DNA of 64,000 nt, taken from positions 62,001-126,000 of the forward strand of contig JAYMTJ010000020.1 of NCBI GenBank assembly GCA_036897525.1, read 5' to 3'. The notes beneath the pieces were generated by a model. It made no database searches and was not told where the DNA came from. It worked only from the letters and a program-made list of their open reading frames with translations. The DNA is from Pelargonium x hortorum (Eukaryota > Streptophyta > Magnoliopsida > Geraniales > Geraniaceae). Positions within the stretch are counted from its first letter, which is position 1; every line of letters starts with the position of its first letter. The position numbers and the translations under genes are program-made. Positions 1-11,330 of this stretch are shown here, in pieces.

Positions 1-1750
1 CAATCTCGATAGTAAAGAAATCTTGGAGCTTATAGGAATATACAAGAACGTAAGAAAAGCGCCCCTATCTTCGTAAACGGAACATATTACTTTTCTGTAG
101 TTAGAGTGCGGGCGATTGTTAAAAAAATTGACTTAGTTGATAGCCTAAGATCAGGATACTCCTCGTTTAGCGTGAGACGTTACATCAATTACTGAGCTTT
201 GACAGATAAGGAAACCTTCTTAAATAGAGCCTTATAGTTGCGGTTGTAGTGTTTTCTATTTTATATACGGATTCTCTATATTTGTTATGTTATCTTTACC
301 TTTAAACTTTTTTAAAGATAAGAAAGGACTTACTAAATATTTGTATTTGAGGTTTCCTTATGCTGGGGTCTTTTATATTCCATTAATTTCATTTGGCTTC
401 TTTGATCGTTACATACCTGGTTTACGGTAAACAGGATCCCTAAAATTGTTAACAAATACGTAACTGACTGCTTGCTAATTCAAGTAGAGTATATAAGTAA
501 ACCTCGTGATATAGTATAGATTTTTCTTGTATATACTTTATTTCTATTAAAGTAGAATCCTTGTGTATCGTAAAAAACGGAGTAAAAAAGGAATTAAAAT
601 ATTAACATACAATATCTGGCTGGAAAATACTGCCAAATATGCAGGAAAGTTAAGGATAATTTACAGATAGACATAACATATTGGTTAGTTATTTTCCCAT
701 ATTTATAGTGTGCATTGTCCATCTTCAAAATGTGAATAGTAAAGAATTTATAACAGCACAATAAGACAATTTCGATTCTATTCTATCTCTTACTGTTCCT
801 ACGGTTACTCCTTATTATTCCGTCTCTACCTAAGTCCTAAACTGCTAAAAAGGTGGTGATAAGAGTAAGGCTCGTAAAGAAGTTATAACTCTAAAGACTA
901 AGAAAAGTCTAGTTATTGAGAGAAACGGGGGATACGGAAACGAGGTAGTACAAAAAAAGAGGTCTTGTAGCTTTGAATAAGATAGAGAGTGTAGGTCTGC
1001 GTAAGATGATAGGTAGAGAAATATGTTGGGAGGAGTTTTTTACCTGTGGTGTTCCTTTTTAATAAGTGTTCCTCTATTTCCTTTTCTGGATTAAAAAAAA
1101 GCATAAGGGAAGTGAACTTTAAAGTAAGCAATTTGTTTTTGGAATTCCTTCCGTAGTAGTGTAGGAAAGCCTCCCCTCTATAGGAAAAAGCGAATGCTAA
1201 AAGACCCCCATATAAAAAAAATATGTAGAATACTTCATAGAGGAACAAGTCTATTAGGATCCCTCGTATATATTTGCTACTGTGGGATCTTTAGGATTTC
1301 CCGTTTAATTAGAACTTTTGGCAGGGTTCATTAAGTTAAGGATTTTCCCACAATCTTTAATTTAAGGAGAGCCTAAGACACCCATAGAATTAAGCTAAGC
1401 CCCGGTTTCGTGTTCTTAGAATTTGATTAAACTGCTTTATTTATTTGTCTTTCACTTGCGCGCCGTAGGGCATTTCCCTTGGAGAGGGGTCGATTTTAGG
1501 CCCGTTTTTTGAAGAAAAAAAGTAGGATTCATATATAAGCGCCCTACTCTTTCTTTTTTTTAACTTTCCAAAAAATATAGGAAATTCGCGAATACCTCTG
1601 GGGCTACCTCCTATACTAATGTTTCTCCCCTATTTTAATGACAGACAAGAACAGAGAGCAAGAGGAATTTCTCCTTAAAATGTAACTCTTATCTCTATAT
1701 CTATTCTATTATATTCTATTAGACTCTTATAACTTTCCATAACTCTCTAA
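1..1750. other. A+T-rich spacer, no gene seen
   Basis: Stops are frequent in every frame. A 111-codon frame on the minus strand at 913-1248 starts with a hydrophobic stretch (FLYEVFYIFFLYGGLLAFAF) but then turns into basic, aromatic low-complexity sequence and matches no family I know, so I treat it as chance. Runs of A and T (for example near 1520-1560) are the only other visible structure. Confidence 0.7.
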
Positions 1751-1975
1751 TCTCTAATAAGTAATAAACAAAGAGATACTAGTATACTAATAGAAATCAA
1801 TTATAATGTATACTCCTTCCAAGAACAAGAATATCCTAGGTACAATAGCTTCACTTCAATAGCTACAGGTTCAATCAAGGGGAATACAGTAGCTCCTACT
1901 CCTACTCCTACTAAGAGGAAAGTATATGATCCTAAAGAAGTTAAGTCAATAAATAAAAATAAGAAATGTAAATGA
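1751..1975 (+). repeat. Lys/Thr/Ala-coding repeat family, locus 1
   Basis: This is an open frame of 74 codons between stops with no ATG, so it is not a conventional gene. Its middle part reads SIATGSIKGNTVAPTPTPTK and ends in a Lys/Asn-rich tail. The Thr-Pro run comes from a (CTCCTA)n tract. Bases 1881-1894 (ggaatacagtagct) recur exactly at 53869-53882, and the SIATG part resembles the 19.4 kb locus. I read it as one member of a dispersed family whose original function I cannot name. Length alone is not significant, because frames of this size are expected by chance. Confidence 0.4.
1893..1912. repeat. (CTCCTA)3.3 short tandem repeat
   Basis: Three full copies plus a partial copy of the hexamer CTCCTA lie inside the coding-like repeat-family member. 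In that frame they encode alternating Pro-Thr. Confidence 0.9.
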
Positions 1976-3380
1976 ATATAGCTTTGATAGGCTTTAAGAA
2001 TTGAGAATTTCAAGTAGGAAGAGTTTCAAAAAAGGGGGATAGACCTCCGTAGAGGTCTAGAGAAAGTTATGCTTATTAAGATTAAGTAGGAATATGATGA
2101 AGACTAAGTTGTTGGTTATAGGGTTAGTATAGTAGGTTTCTTTATGTATATTTAACGCCCCTCCCATTGCATTGGATGCCTCCAGTCCGGTACACTAACT
2201 ATACAATACTATATAAGGCTTATTCCTTTCTGTAGCAGTAACAACTAAAGAATAAATATTATAACAACTATATACTACCTGTTCTGTTGACTAATATAAG
2301 TAGGAGAACAATAAGTAGAGGTATAGGTTATAAGACATGTATGAAAGGAAGAGAGTTCTGCTAAGAAGAAAGGAAAGAGTTAGCTATGAAGACGGAGTTT
2401 TGGTTTTGCAGGTATGAAGAATATGAAACAGGGGATACGGAAGGAAACCCGGTAGTGTAAAGAAAGCTACAAAAGCAAGTAGGGTCAGTCAGTAATAAGT
2501 TTTATGCGATTAGAACCTATGTCTTGCTCTGTTAATGCACTCTGTTTGAAAGGCTTGTATTTAGGAAGTTCTAAAGGAATCCCCTATTAAGAGATTTCCT
2601 TAGTTAAGTTAAAAAAGGGGCGTTCATATTCTATTCCTCTGGACAATTGGAAGTAAAGCTAAATTGTTTGCTGCGAGAAAGACCGTAGTCCAAAAAAAAG
2701 TTTGGAGGTATAGTGTAGTTGTTTTCCAGATCGTGTTTAAAGAGCTACAAGGCAAGGAATGGTTAAGGGCCAAAGGAATTCTTCCAGCTCTGGATCTAAT
2801 TACAAAGTAATAGGAATTCAAAGGGTATCTGTTTTTATGTATTATTTGACATGTACCTCACTCATTTAATCTTACAAGACGACCTAGATAAGGAATTTTT
2901 TGGAATAAAAGGGATCTAATTATAATTATGCATTACAAGTAAAGAATTTCCTAAATCCTAAATGAAAGATCCAAACTAGTACTAAACTTTACTAAGGACT
3001 ATATTCATTCGCCAGCTTGAAGACTAAGAATCCAATAAATCCAAATACTGGCAAACATACCTTTATCTTGATTGAGTACTAAGTGCTTTAATTCTTTTAC
3101 ACCAAATAAATTCTCTGACTTATAAAGGATAAAATAAATAAACATGACTCCTACTTATTACTTCAAAGGTTTCTTTGGAATAAGCCTTCCTACTTTGCTT
3201 TCCCCCCGGAAATTTACTACACGAATACCTATTAAAGACTAAGAAATAGCTTACTACCTAAAACCCACTTCTTTCCTGGCTGGACACTCTACAGTTATTT
3301 TATTTGAGCTAAATGACTTAACCCTTACTATAAGTTAGCAGGAATCAATCTTATAAAAAGAGAAGAAGAAGCTTATAATT
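1976..3380. other. Spacer with A(n)G(n) tracts
   Basis: There is no gene-like frame. The stretch holds A-run/G-run junctions at about 2028-2038 and 2611-2620, a weak tRNA-like patch near 2505-2560 and plain A+T-rich sequence. A 65-codon minus-strand frame at 2624-2821 has no recognisable content. Confidence 0.7.
2505..2560 (-). pseudogene. tRNA-like relic (weak)
   Basis: On the minus strand the sequence ACATAGGTTCTAATC resembles a T-arm (TAGGTTCRAATC). It matches similar words at 20.6, 37.1 and 40.9 kb. Only the T-arm side is visible; no D-arm or acceptor stem can be drawn. It may be a decayed tRNA or a chance match to the common word. Confidence 0.15.
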
Positions 3381-3420
3381 ATTATCGGGGTGAAGTCGTA
3401 ACAAGCTATCGCGAATAGTC
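3380..3420 (+). rRNA. 3'-terminal fragment of small-subunit rRNA (decoding site and mini helix 45)
   Basis: Bases 3387-3405 (GGGGTGAAGTCGTAACAAG) match 19 of 19 positions of the universal SSU rRNA segment that forms the 3' strand of helix 44 and leads into helix 45 at the ribosomal A/P site. The identity then stops. Instead of the normal helix 45, bases 3406-3418 form a small hairpin, CTAT-cgcga-ATAG, followed by TC and a T-run. No other part of an SSU gene lies upstream, so this is either a discrete rRNA piece, as in apicomplexan and dinoflagellate mitochondria, or the last surviving piece of a degraded gene. Conservation that ends exactly where functional constraint ends, plus a replacement hairpin, favours a working piece. 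The 5' end is unknown. Confidence 0.5.
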
Positions 3421-4299
3421 TTTTTTTGTGTAGTAGAAAGGACATTCTATCATTGTATCTTGGTAACACTTTTCTTTTTTAAAAGCTTTTATTCCATTCC
3501 ATATAATAATTGGGCTTACTTATAAAATCTATTTACCTTAGAGGCACTCGCTTGATTTTAACAACTTTAGTTTTTTACAATTTATATTATAGTGGATCTT
3601 TCCTAGGGAATTTATCCTATAATTGAACACAAGAATCCCTCTTTATAAGGATAAGGGAGGATTTTCTACATAAACTCAATTTAAAAAAATAACATGAGCA
3701 TAACCATAACACATTCAAAACCCAGGAATACCTCTCCTCTAGCTAGCTTATTAACGAAAGAACCGGAACAAAAAAAACTATATTATTGAATAAAATAAAA
3801 ACTCTAGTGTGTACTTATTATGAGAGATTATACCGAAGTATATAATAAATTCATATCTTTTTGGAGCGAAGCCAAAGCCTGGTCAATTTGGCACTGCCCA
3901 GGAGAGTCCTCTTTATAGCATAGAGCTTTTCGTAGACATAGCACAACAAAAGCTTGAGATTTTCTAATTTCTTTATGGAAAGCCCCTTAATAACTAGAAA
4001 GGGTTGTTAGATTACGGACGGGTAAGTAGGGACCCCTCTTTCCCTTCGCCTGGGTTAAGGAATTTTATTAGATATTTAAGTATAAAACTTGTGACTCGAC
4101 TATGTGTTTGTCGGTTGTCCTAACTATTCAGATTTATTAAAAATACGGGTCTTACGTGAGCATTCTCTTCAAAAAAATGTAGTGGGAGATATTTAGGTGA
4201 AGTAACCAGTGACAAGTATGCTTGCTAAAAAAAAGTCTTTTGTTCAAATCAAAAGGTTAACATATACATAAGCGTATAGCACGATTTCTTGGACTTCTT

Positions 4300-4340
4300 T
4301 TTTATAGTTATATATATAATAGTTATATATAACTATAAAA
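4300..4340. repeat. Perfect 17-bp inverted repeat (hairpin), 7-nt loop
   Basis: Bases 4300-4316 and 4324-4340 are exact reverse complements and are separated by taatagt. The stem is A/T-rich with one internal G-C pair. Such hairpins in organelle spacers can act as RNA 3'-end, processing or recombination sites. No gene adjoins this one, so its role is unknown. Confidence 0.95.
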
Positions 4341-5784
4341 GCGATAAGTTCGGAGAGCACTTTACGTATGTGACTGACTTTTCTTACAAGGTCAAAAAAG
4401 TAGAGTACTTTAAACTTGAAATAATATGAAGTTAGGAATTCTCTCTCATTAGACTCCCGACAAGCTTTTAGTTACAAAAATAAAGGGGTAAGGCAGCCAA
4501 AACCCGTAGTCGACCTTATTTTTGGGGTATAGTCTGGTATATAAGAGTTATTTCTTTTAGTAGTCTATCTCTCAAGCGTAAGTCCTTATTTATTGTGGTA
4601 ATACTATTAATTCTCTTGTTACAAATTTCTTCCTCGAGTTATATCTTTTTGAATTATTTTAAACGTATAAAAGAGCTGAAAGAAAAGTACTTAATGCTTT
4701 TCTTGTTTTGTTAAATAAAAATACTTCAAAAAAGGGGGGATCCTCGCCCCTGTTGTACTAGTAAGAGAAGTTCTCCTAGGTATTGTATTACCCGCGAATA
4801 AGGTTTGTTTAAAATACCTCCTAGTTAGAAGTCTAACTCTTAAAAACGGAAACTGTTGGTAAAGAGGAATATGCAGAGAAAGAAACTAACTTCTAAAATA
4901 CTCGCACGGAATTTACTTTACTTAGGACTTACCTTAAGTTTTCTAGAGTTTATCTAGTATTAGAAAAGTAAGTCGGGAGAATATACCGCGAAGCCCAGAT
5001 ACTTAAAAGGGTATTATTATTAAGAAAACGAGTTGTGTTGATATTTTCGATATTGAACATAAAAAAATCCATATCTAGAGTAGTAACCCTTTATACTTAG
5101 TAGGCGTAGCTTAGATTTCTTATTTGTAAACTCTTGGGGATATCAGAATTGATAGTTTACTTTCTTTTTCTTTTTTTCGCCTTACAGAGTATACAACTTT
5201 CTTTCTTATTGTGCACTTTATTTAGCAGGTAGTCTATAGTCTTATCTCTCCTACGGAGTTACCCCCTCTTTTATATAGCTTCGAGCTTCCCTCGAAAATC
5301 TAAGAACTTTTTGATAGCATACCCTAACCCGCGGCTCGCCGGGATTCCTACTCATGCCAACTCTTTTCATTTTCATTTGGCAACAATGCTTAACCTTTCT
5401 TTATTCTATTGGTTAGTTAAAAATTTGAGTATTAGAAATTCCCAAATTAGCTTTTTTTATTACACCTTTTTTTTTTTAACCTTTATGATGTTATTTTCTC
5501 CGCTGACAGAATCCTGGTTTATGGTTACAAACCAAGGCACGAGCTTTGCAATCTCTTTGGTTTCGCACAGGATATCCTTTAAATGTAAACTAGAATAACA
5601 ATTTTGTCGTAAATTAAAAGAGCCCCCGCATTCTAAAACCCAGGTTTTTTGTATTTCGTTGTAGGGTTCTAGAATAAATTTACAAAAGGAGCCCCTTATT
5701 TGGTTTTTAGTAAAATAGCATGAATGAAGTATCAAACTAAAAAAAGGATATTGTAATTTTTGTATCAATTCGTGGCTTTGTTTG

Positions 5785-5832
5785 TTGGTGCAGTCAGACT
5801 TTGTATTCTTTTAACTACTGAGCTTAGCTGGG
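5785..5832 (-). pseudogene. tRNA-like patch, D-arm side only
   Basis: Read on the minus strand, the patch begins with GCTAAGCTCAGTAG, which looks like the conserved D-arm entry of organellar tRNAs (TAGCTCAGT). A T-arm is not convincingly present on the other side. Low confidence. Confidence 0.12.
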
Positions 5833-7589
5833 GCAAAGGCAAGAAGATTATGTTTTAGTCTTTTTGCTGCAGGGTCTTGGATCTTTCCTTAAGTTCCTCG
5901 ACCTATAATATAACAATGCACAGTAAAAACAGGGTTACGTTAATAGAATAAAATAAAGAGAACGAGACTCAAAAAAAGGGGCTCTTATGTTTGCGCATAA
6001 GTGACTTTTCAAGGCGTTTCCAGGTCTAATGAAATAGAGTTAAAGTTTTTTTGCCAAGGTATAGCTATCTTCTAAAAAAAGGGGTATTCTGAATAAGATG
6101 GGAAGTAAGCTAAGAATCCGTTTTCCTGCTTCTATTATTTAGAGTAAGTCCTTTAATTTAAGAAAAGAGTTAAAAGTTTAAGATCCCTATCCAACGAAAC
6201 CTGACTTGCAAAAAACCCACTAAAAAGAATTCTTATCTACTCTATATTAATTCTGTGGGCTAGATTGGCTAGGAATACTCAAGACATTAGAGACTTCTTC
6301 TTTTCTATTTTAGAAACCCCAGATCTCCTTATTACGATAGAAAGATGAATCTGAACAATACCCAAAACAACTCGCAGGGAATAACTAAACTACAAGGGTT
6401 AAGACCCTGAAGATTTATATAATATTATATTATCTAAAGTACACGTGCCCCCCTTTTCTATTATCTCTTGTTTTAACCCTTTGTATGTTCTTAACAAGGG
6501 CTAACGCATTTGTTTTTTATTACTCAGGATTTCCCTTATACTTACGTTATAATTTTTTATAGACTCGAAACCTTTCTATAACTTCCTCAAAATAAACCCC
6601 AAGAATTTGCCTTTTTTAGATGCCGAATTTCATTACTATTTTATTTGTTAAGAAACTCCTTTCAAAATGAAGAATTCCTTTTGACTTCTCTTTTTTTCCT
6701 TATGAGCCCTACCCTACCTTTGTTAAGAAATTCTCTCTATTTTCTACTTCGTACCCGCTTTCGAGAACTTCCCCAGGACCCTTTATTTAAGAGAAGAGAT
6801 GCTGAAATAAGGTATCCCTGCCAAATATAACTCTCAGTCGAATCTGGAATACTTTGTCACTAAACTAATATAAAATCTCACTATCCAAAACCTTATATTA
6901 AATAGTGGGAGCCAAAGAACACCCTTTGTTAGTATTACCTCAGAGCTAAATCTCTCTTCTTAATCTTAACCTTTTGCGGAACCTCTTTCTTAATTTATGC
7001 CCTACTCCTACCTACACTCCCACTCTTCTTGAAAGCCTTATTCTTAACCCCCAGCACATATTACTCGCCTAGCCTAATCTAAGTAAGAGGTATATGTCAA
7101 GAATATAGAGTCTTTATATACGACCTATTCGTATACTAACTTCCCGGAAACAGGATTTACTTACATTTGTACTGCCAAGTAAGAATCCTTTCTGTATTTG
7201 GTGGTATAGTTGAGAAGGTTACCTGTTTTGTATGTTATGTGAGTGCTTCTGTCCGGTATCTCTAGCAAAGTAAGTAATATAAAACCTTAGAAAATCCTAT
7301 TCAATAAGTAGGTTTTTTCTAGTCTGTAAGGTTGCTATTAATTAGATTCCCCCACTCCTCGGATAGAGATTCATAGATATTCCAGAACAAGGCAAAGGTT
7401 TAGAATCAAAGGAAAGCTGCTTTCTGGTTGGTTCTGCAAGTCCTCTTTGATATTAGGGAAATCCCTGTCTTCCTTAGTTAGGTATTCCTAGCAAACTTTA
7501 GAACAACGGAGCTGTATGTGACTCGACTTCGCGCGCCTCTTTTCTATTCTAAAATATTGGAGTGACTATTTCTAAATACAGGTTTTAGC

Positions 7590-7655
7590 CCCCCCAAAAT
7601 AGAAGGGCTCGAACCCTTTTTTGGATCATAGGAAGCACTCTTTCCAACTAAAATA
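7590..7655 (-). pseudogene. tRNA-like relic with D-arm and T-arm
   Basis: On the minus strand the D-arm region reads AGTTGGAAAGAGTGC and the T-arm region AAGGGTTCGAGCCCTT. Both are close to the tRNA consensus and sit at about the right spacing. The anticodon stem does not pair and no acceptor stem closes the molecule. I read it as a decayed tRNA copy; the amino acid cannot be assigned. Confidence 0.4.
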
Positions 7656-7659
7656 TAAT

Positions 7660-10480
7660 AAAATAAAGTGCTATGCTTATTTCAACTTAAATAAGACTTG
7701 GGTTTTTTTACGAAAAGTACTCTGGTAAGGGGTAAGTGCCTCTATTTCTTTCTCTAACAACTTGTATTTAGTATGATATGCGTCGATTTTATATCTCCGA
7801 AAAGAAATCCTCGAATAAAACTATAAAGGGAGCTCGGATAAGGAGTATGAGACTTTATATGTATTCCTTTCTTCTGCTGCTGGAATAGCCAAGTGCTTAA
7901 GAGAACTGATCTTTGTGAGAGTCTATTCCTAAGATTCTAAGAGTCCTATCTTATTACAAATGAAGGTATTTAAAATCCTATCAAGCTTACTAAAACGTAC
8001 CCGAGAGAGTAGAGTTTCCCCGCATGAGGTATAGATTAAAACCTCTAGTGCCTCAAAAGAAAAGAAAAGTAGAAGAGAGGTATGATCTAACAGCTACTAC
8101 TCAATAAGTAGTATAGTAGTATAAAGAATAGTCGAAAGTAGTTATGTAATTACTTAATAAATGAAGTTAGATTTCTTGATAACTAAGAGCTCCTTCAGGG
8201 TTGGTCCGGGGGCTGCTTAATGTTTAGGCCGGAGGGCTAAGTATAGCTAGAAGGCTCTGTACTTTTGTGTATATTAAAAAATAGGGGTACTATTTAGCTA
8301 AACTTGAAGCACCCAAAGTATCTCCTTGACCCCTGCAAAGGAAAGGTACAAGGTTTTTTCTCGGCAAGTGCTTTTCGCTTTTCTTACTATAATTTTGAGA
8401 CATAAACAAGGTTGAATTATTTCAACACTCCCTGATATGTTAAGTCAGAACTTTATCTATGAAAATGAGTCTAGTTAGAGTTCCTTGTATAACGCGAAAA
8501 GGAATGCATATGCAATCCCGGGTACGCAACTTACAAGCTCTTAAAGTATGGAGCCAGCCAGCTATGTCCTCCACATCTCCTTGATAGTGTTTGTTCCCTT
8601 ATTATGGGTATCTCAAGTAAGCTCGGATTTGTTTATTGGATAAAAGTTAAGAAGGGCCTGTATTCCTACAATTCAAGTATTATATTAAATAAACTATTCT
8701 AAACTTTTTACCTTTGTTCCTAAATCCGGGGACTTCGTCTCTCTTATGCTATGCTTTTAAGTTTAAGGATTTAAAAGGTATTTTAAAGCTTAGGGCTTAG
8801 GAAACACATAGGTGTTTGTCTTTCTAAGATGAAGGCTCTCTCGTCAGTACAGCTTGATAGCTAGGGTTTTTTGTAGTTATTGTTGTTGAACGGGCTTTAT
8901 TTCGGTTTTAAAGGGTCCGCTCCGTGTATAATCAATCTTTTTAGGTGTCCCACTAAAGGCAAGCAATAGCTCCTATTCGATCTGAGAGATATGAGCAAAG
9001 CACTTCGTATCACCGGCTAATATAGGAAAACAAGAAAAAAGACTTTTCTTAAAATCTTAAAATAGGGATTTTGTAATAGAATAAATCCTCCTTTGATATC
9101 GTGTATTTTCCCTTTAATTGTAAATAAAATTATAAACGGGCATCCTCTCTTAACTGCTTAAATCCTTTGGTTAAAAAAAGGCTAAAACTTTAAGAGGGGC
9201 GCCAAAATCTTTTTTCTATTCTAGTTTCTCGTACATCTCGGAAATACTTAGCAAGGCTCGAATTCACTGATTAGCCGTTTTGTTAAGCTTCTACCCTTTC
9301 TCTAGTTTTTTCAGTAAGTACTCTGGCAACCTGGAAATAAGAAAACTAAAAAGAATTACTTTAACAAAAGTAATGAGATTTGACGAGACTCCCCAAAGAC
9401 TTATAGTTAGTAAGGGCTCTAAAATGCTTGCTTTATTAAGTATAAATCCTATAAGAACTTACAGCATCTTATTCATAGGTATCTTGCTTTAGCAAGTTTG
9501 TTTAAAGGTTGAGTCTTATATCTTATAAAGGATTCTTTCATGGGGTACCCCACTTCTTGAGCTAGGGCTTCAGGATTACCTGTTTGTTACTCTGGCATTA
9601 CAGGTTTTTGTTATCAAAAATAGGGTTCCTTACGCAAGGACTTAATTTAATAAAAGAAAAGAAATGGAAATTCTCGCTTAAAAACGAGAGCCTCATAGAA
9701 AAGAAAAGCTAAAGACACTCTTTGAAGCTGGCACTTCTTTCTTACTTTCTGAAAGAGTAAAATACATGAATAATTACAAGCTTCTGCCAGAGCACTTACT
9801 CTTTTTATAGGAGGCTGCCCTGTGTCATGAGCATATCCTTCCTTATCTAACTAACTCCTGTCCTGCTTCCTATCCTAAACTATACAAGATATCTTTGGCA
9901 GTTAGATTGCTATCTCATATAGGATTAAGATGCCCAGAATTAACTATTTAAAGAGACCCCCTCCATACTCCATAAAAAAGCTAATAACTAGAAATTATAT
10001 CCAATATCGTGGATTCCCTCTTTATTATAGCAGTATACCCTTACGGCTCTCGAAAACTACAAAGTTGCTTCTGGTGAAGTTTAGTTATAGTTACAACGGA
10101 TTTAATACCTGGTATGCTAGAGCAAAGACATAGAATTTCTTGGGGGTTCTTAAAATAGAAGCATAGGTACTTGACTCAAACAGCATTCTTGTAATAATAT
10201 AATAGGACTCTATGGAAAAGATAGCCTGTTTTAAGGCTTATACAGTTTAGTCGAGTCTTGTAAGTAAGAAAGCTCTTTAATACCCCTTTGATCCTAAGTT
10301 TTTTTACTGTGTAGTCTAGGTCAATTTTCAGAAACTCTTTTTTTGTCTACCTTTTGTATGGGAAATCCTTGGGTTTAGACTCTGTATCTGTAGTAAAAAG
10401 TATAGAATTGATTCTTTACGAACCGGTATTCCCTTAGCCTTATAATAGGTTCTCCTAAAAAAAGCATATACCTAATTAAT
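7660..10480. other. A+T-rich spacer
   Basis: Nothing gene-like is visible. Small basic frames at 9280-9492 (+) and 9930-10133 (+) have no recognisable motif and no homologous look. Confidence 0.7.
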
Positions 10481-11330
10481 TTCCTTTAGGTTCCTAAAGC
10501 CCTTGACTTGAAAGCGAGCCAAACCAATGCCAGTGAAAGCTGTCCAATGTCAACAGTTTGAAGCTGAAGGTCCAAAGCAGTACTTGTAATCCGGTAACTC
10601 TAAAGCCTCTAAATCCACTTGTCCTTGTCAGTAGTCCTGTCGTGTCGATAGCAAGGGAAAGCATTAAGAATCCGGGCCATCATATTAGTTACCTCCACGA
10701 TAATAACTTATATTAAAGAGCATTAAAAAAGAAAGAGTTATTTGTAGCATTATATTATAGGTGCTTAGTTTGAACTTGCAGTATAGTATATGAGAAATAG
10801 ATGGTAAATATCTTTCTATATCGATAGAGATATAGTTCGAACGGATCAATTGGAATTTCATTAATGGGTAGAACACGGAGAAAGTAACAAGATGTCATAG
10901 ATTCGTGAAGCAAGCCAAAGATAGCGCCTATACAGTTGTTTGAAAGCTCAGAATGCCTTCCTTGTTAGCTAGGACCTGGTGTATAGCTAGCTAAGGAAAC
11001 CTATCGATGTTGCTAAAGGAAGAAGGTCAAAGCTGTCCATCTGATGGCGCTGTCCAATTAGCCAATATTTCTATTGAAACTGAAAGTCAGTTTATTATTC
11101 CTAATAGCCACGATTCTCTTGGTTCTTGTAAGCCGAACTATACACTAATTCCTTCTTTCACTAGCTAACATTGGAATGAAGACTATTAATAGAGAGTGCG
11201 AACCTCACTATCCGCTAAGTAAGAATGTTCCTAGCTTTACAAACAAATAGAATCTCTGGTTCTTAGCAAAGGCAAAGGGGTAACAGAAATTGCTTGGGTG
11301 TTAGACTTCTTTATGGGCTAAAGCATACCT
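10480..11330. other. Less A+T-skewed patch sharing words with 33 kb
   Basis: The local word use differs from the flanks: longer runs without poly-A/T and more TGG/CCA words. It holds the exact 16-mer atctgatggcgctgtc (11039-11054), which recurs at 33229-33244, and one copy of agctagctaag at 10985-10995. GCTGTCCAAT occurs twice (about 10541 and 11050). This suggests a block of older or imported DNA of a different origin. No gene is visible in it. Confidence 0.45.
11168..11210 (+). rRNA. Possible large-subunit rRNA GTPase-centre fragment (weak)
   Basis: The sequence AGAGTGCGAACCTCACT resembles the universal GTPase-associated-centre segment (TTTAAAGAGTGCGTAATAGCTCACT) with a short internal deletion. 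TTGG and GAAG upstream fall roughly where that region has similar bases. The match is partial, and a 64-kb window can give such matches by chance. Confidence 0.18.

Larger units (their letters stand above)
3421..7580. other. Long A+T-rich spacer
   Basis: No gene is supported. Overlapping frames on opposite strands at 5311-5598 (+) and 5460-5768 (-) are compositional and match nothing known. A-run/G-run junctions occur at 4727, 5971 and 6074. The only strong structure is the hairpin at 4300-4340. A D-arm-like patch lies near 5785-5832. Confidence 0.7.

Noticed and set aside
150-190. tttagcgtgagacgtt, reminiscent of the LSU A-loop
   Set aside because: Three bases are missing from the core and the stem cannot form.
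913-1248. 111-codon minus-strand frame with a hydrophobic start
   Set aside because: Length is within chance for this composition, the remainder is low-complexity, and no mitochondrial membrane protein motif is present.
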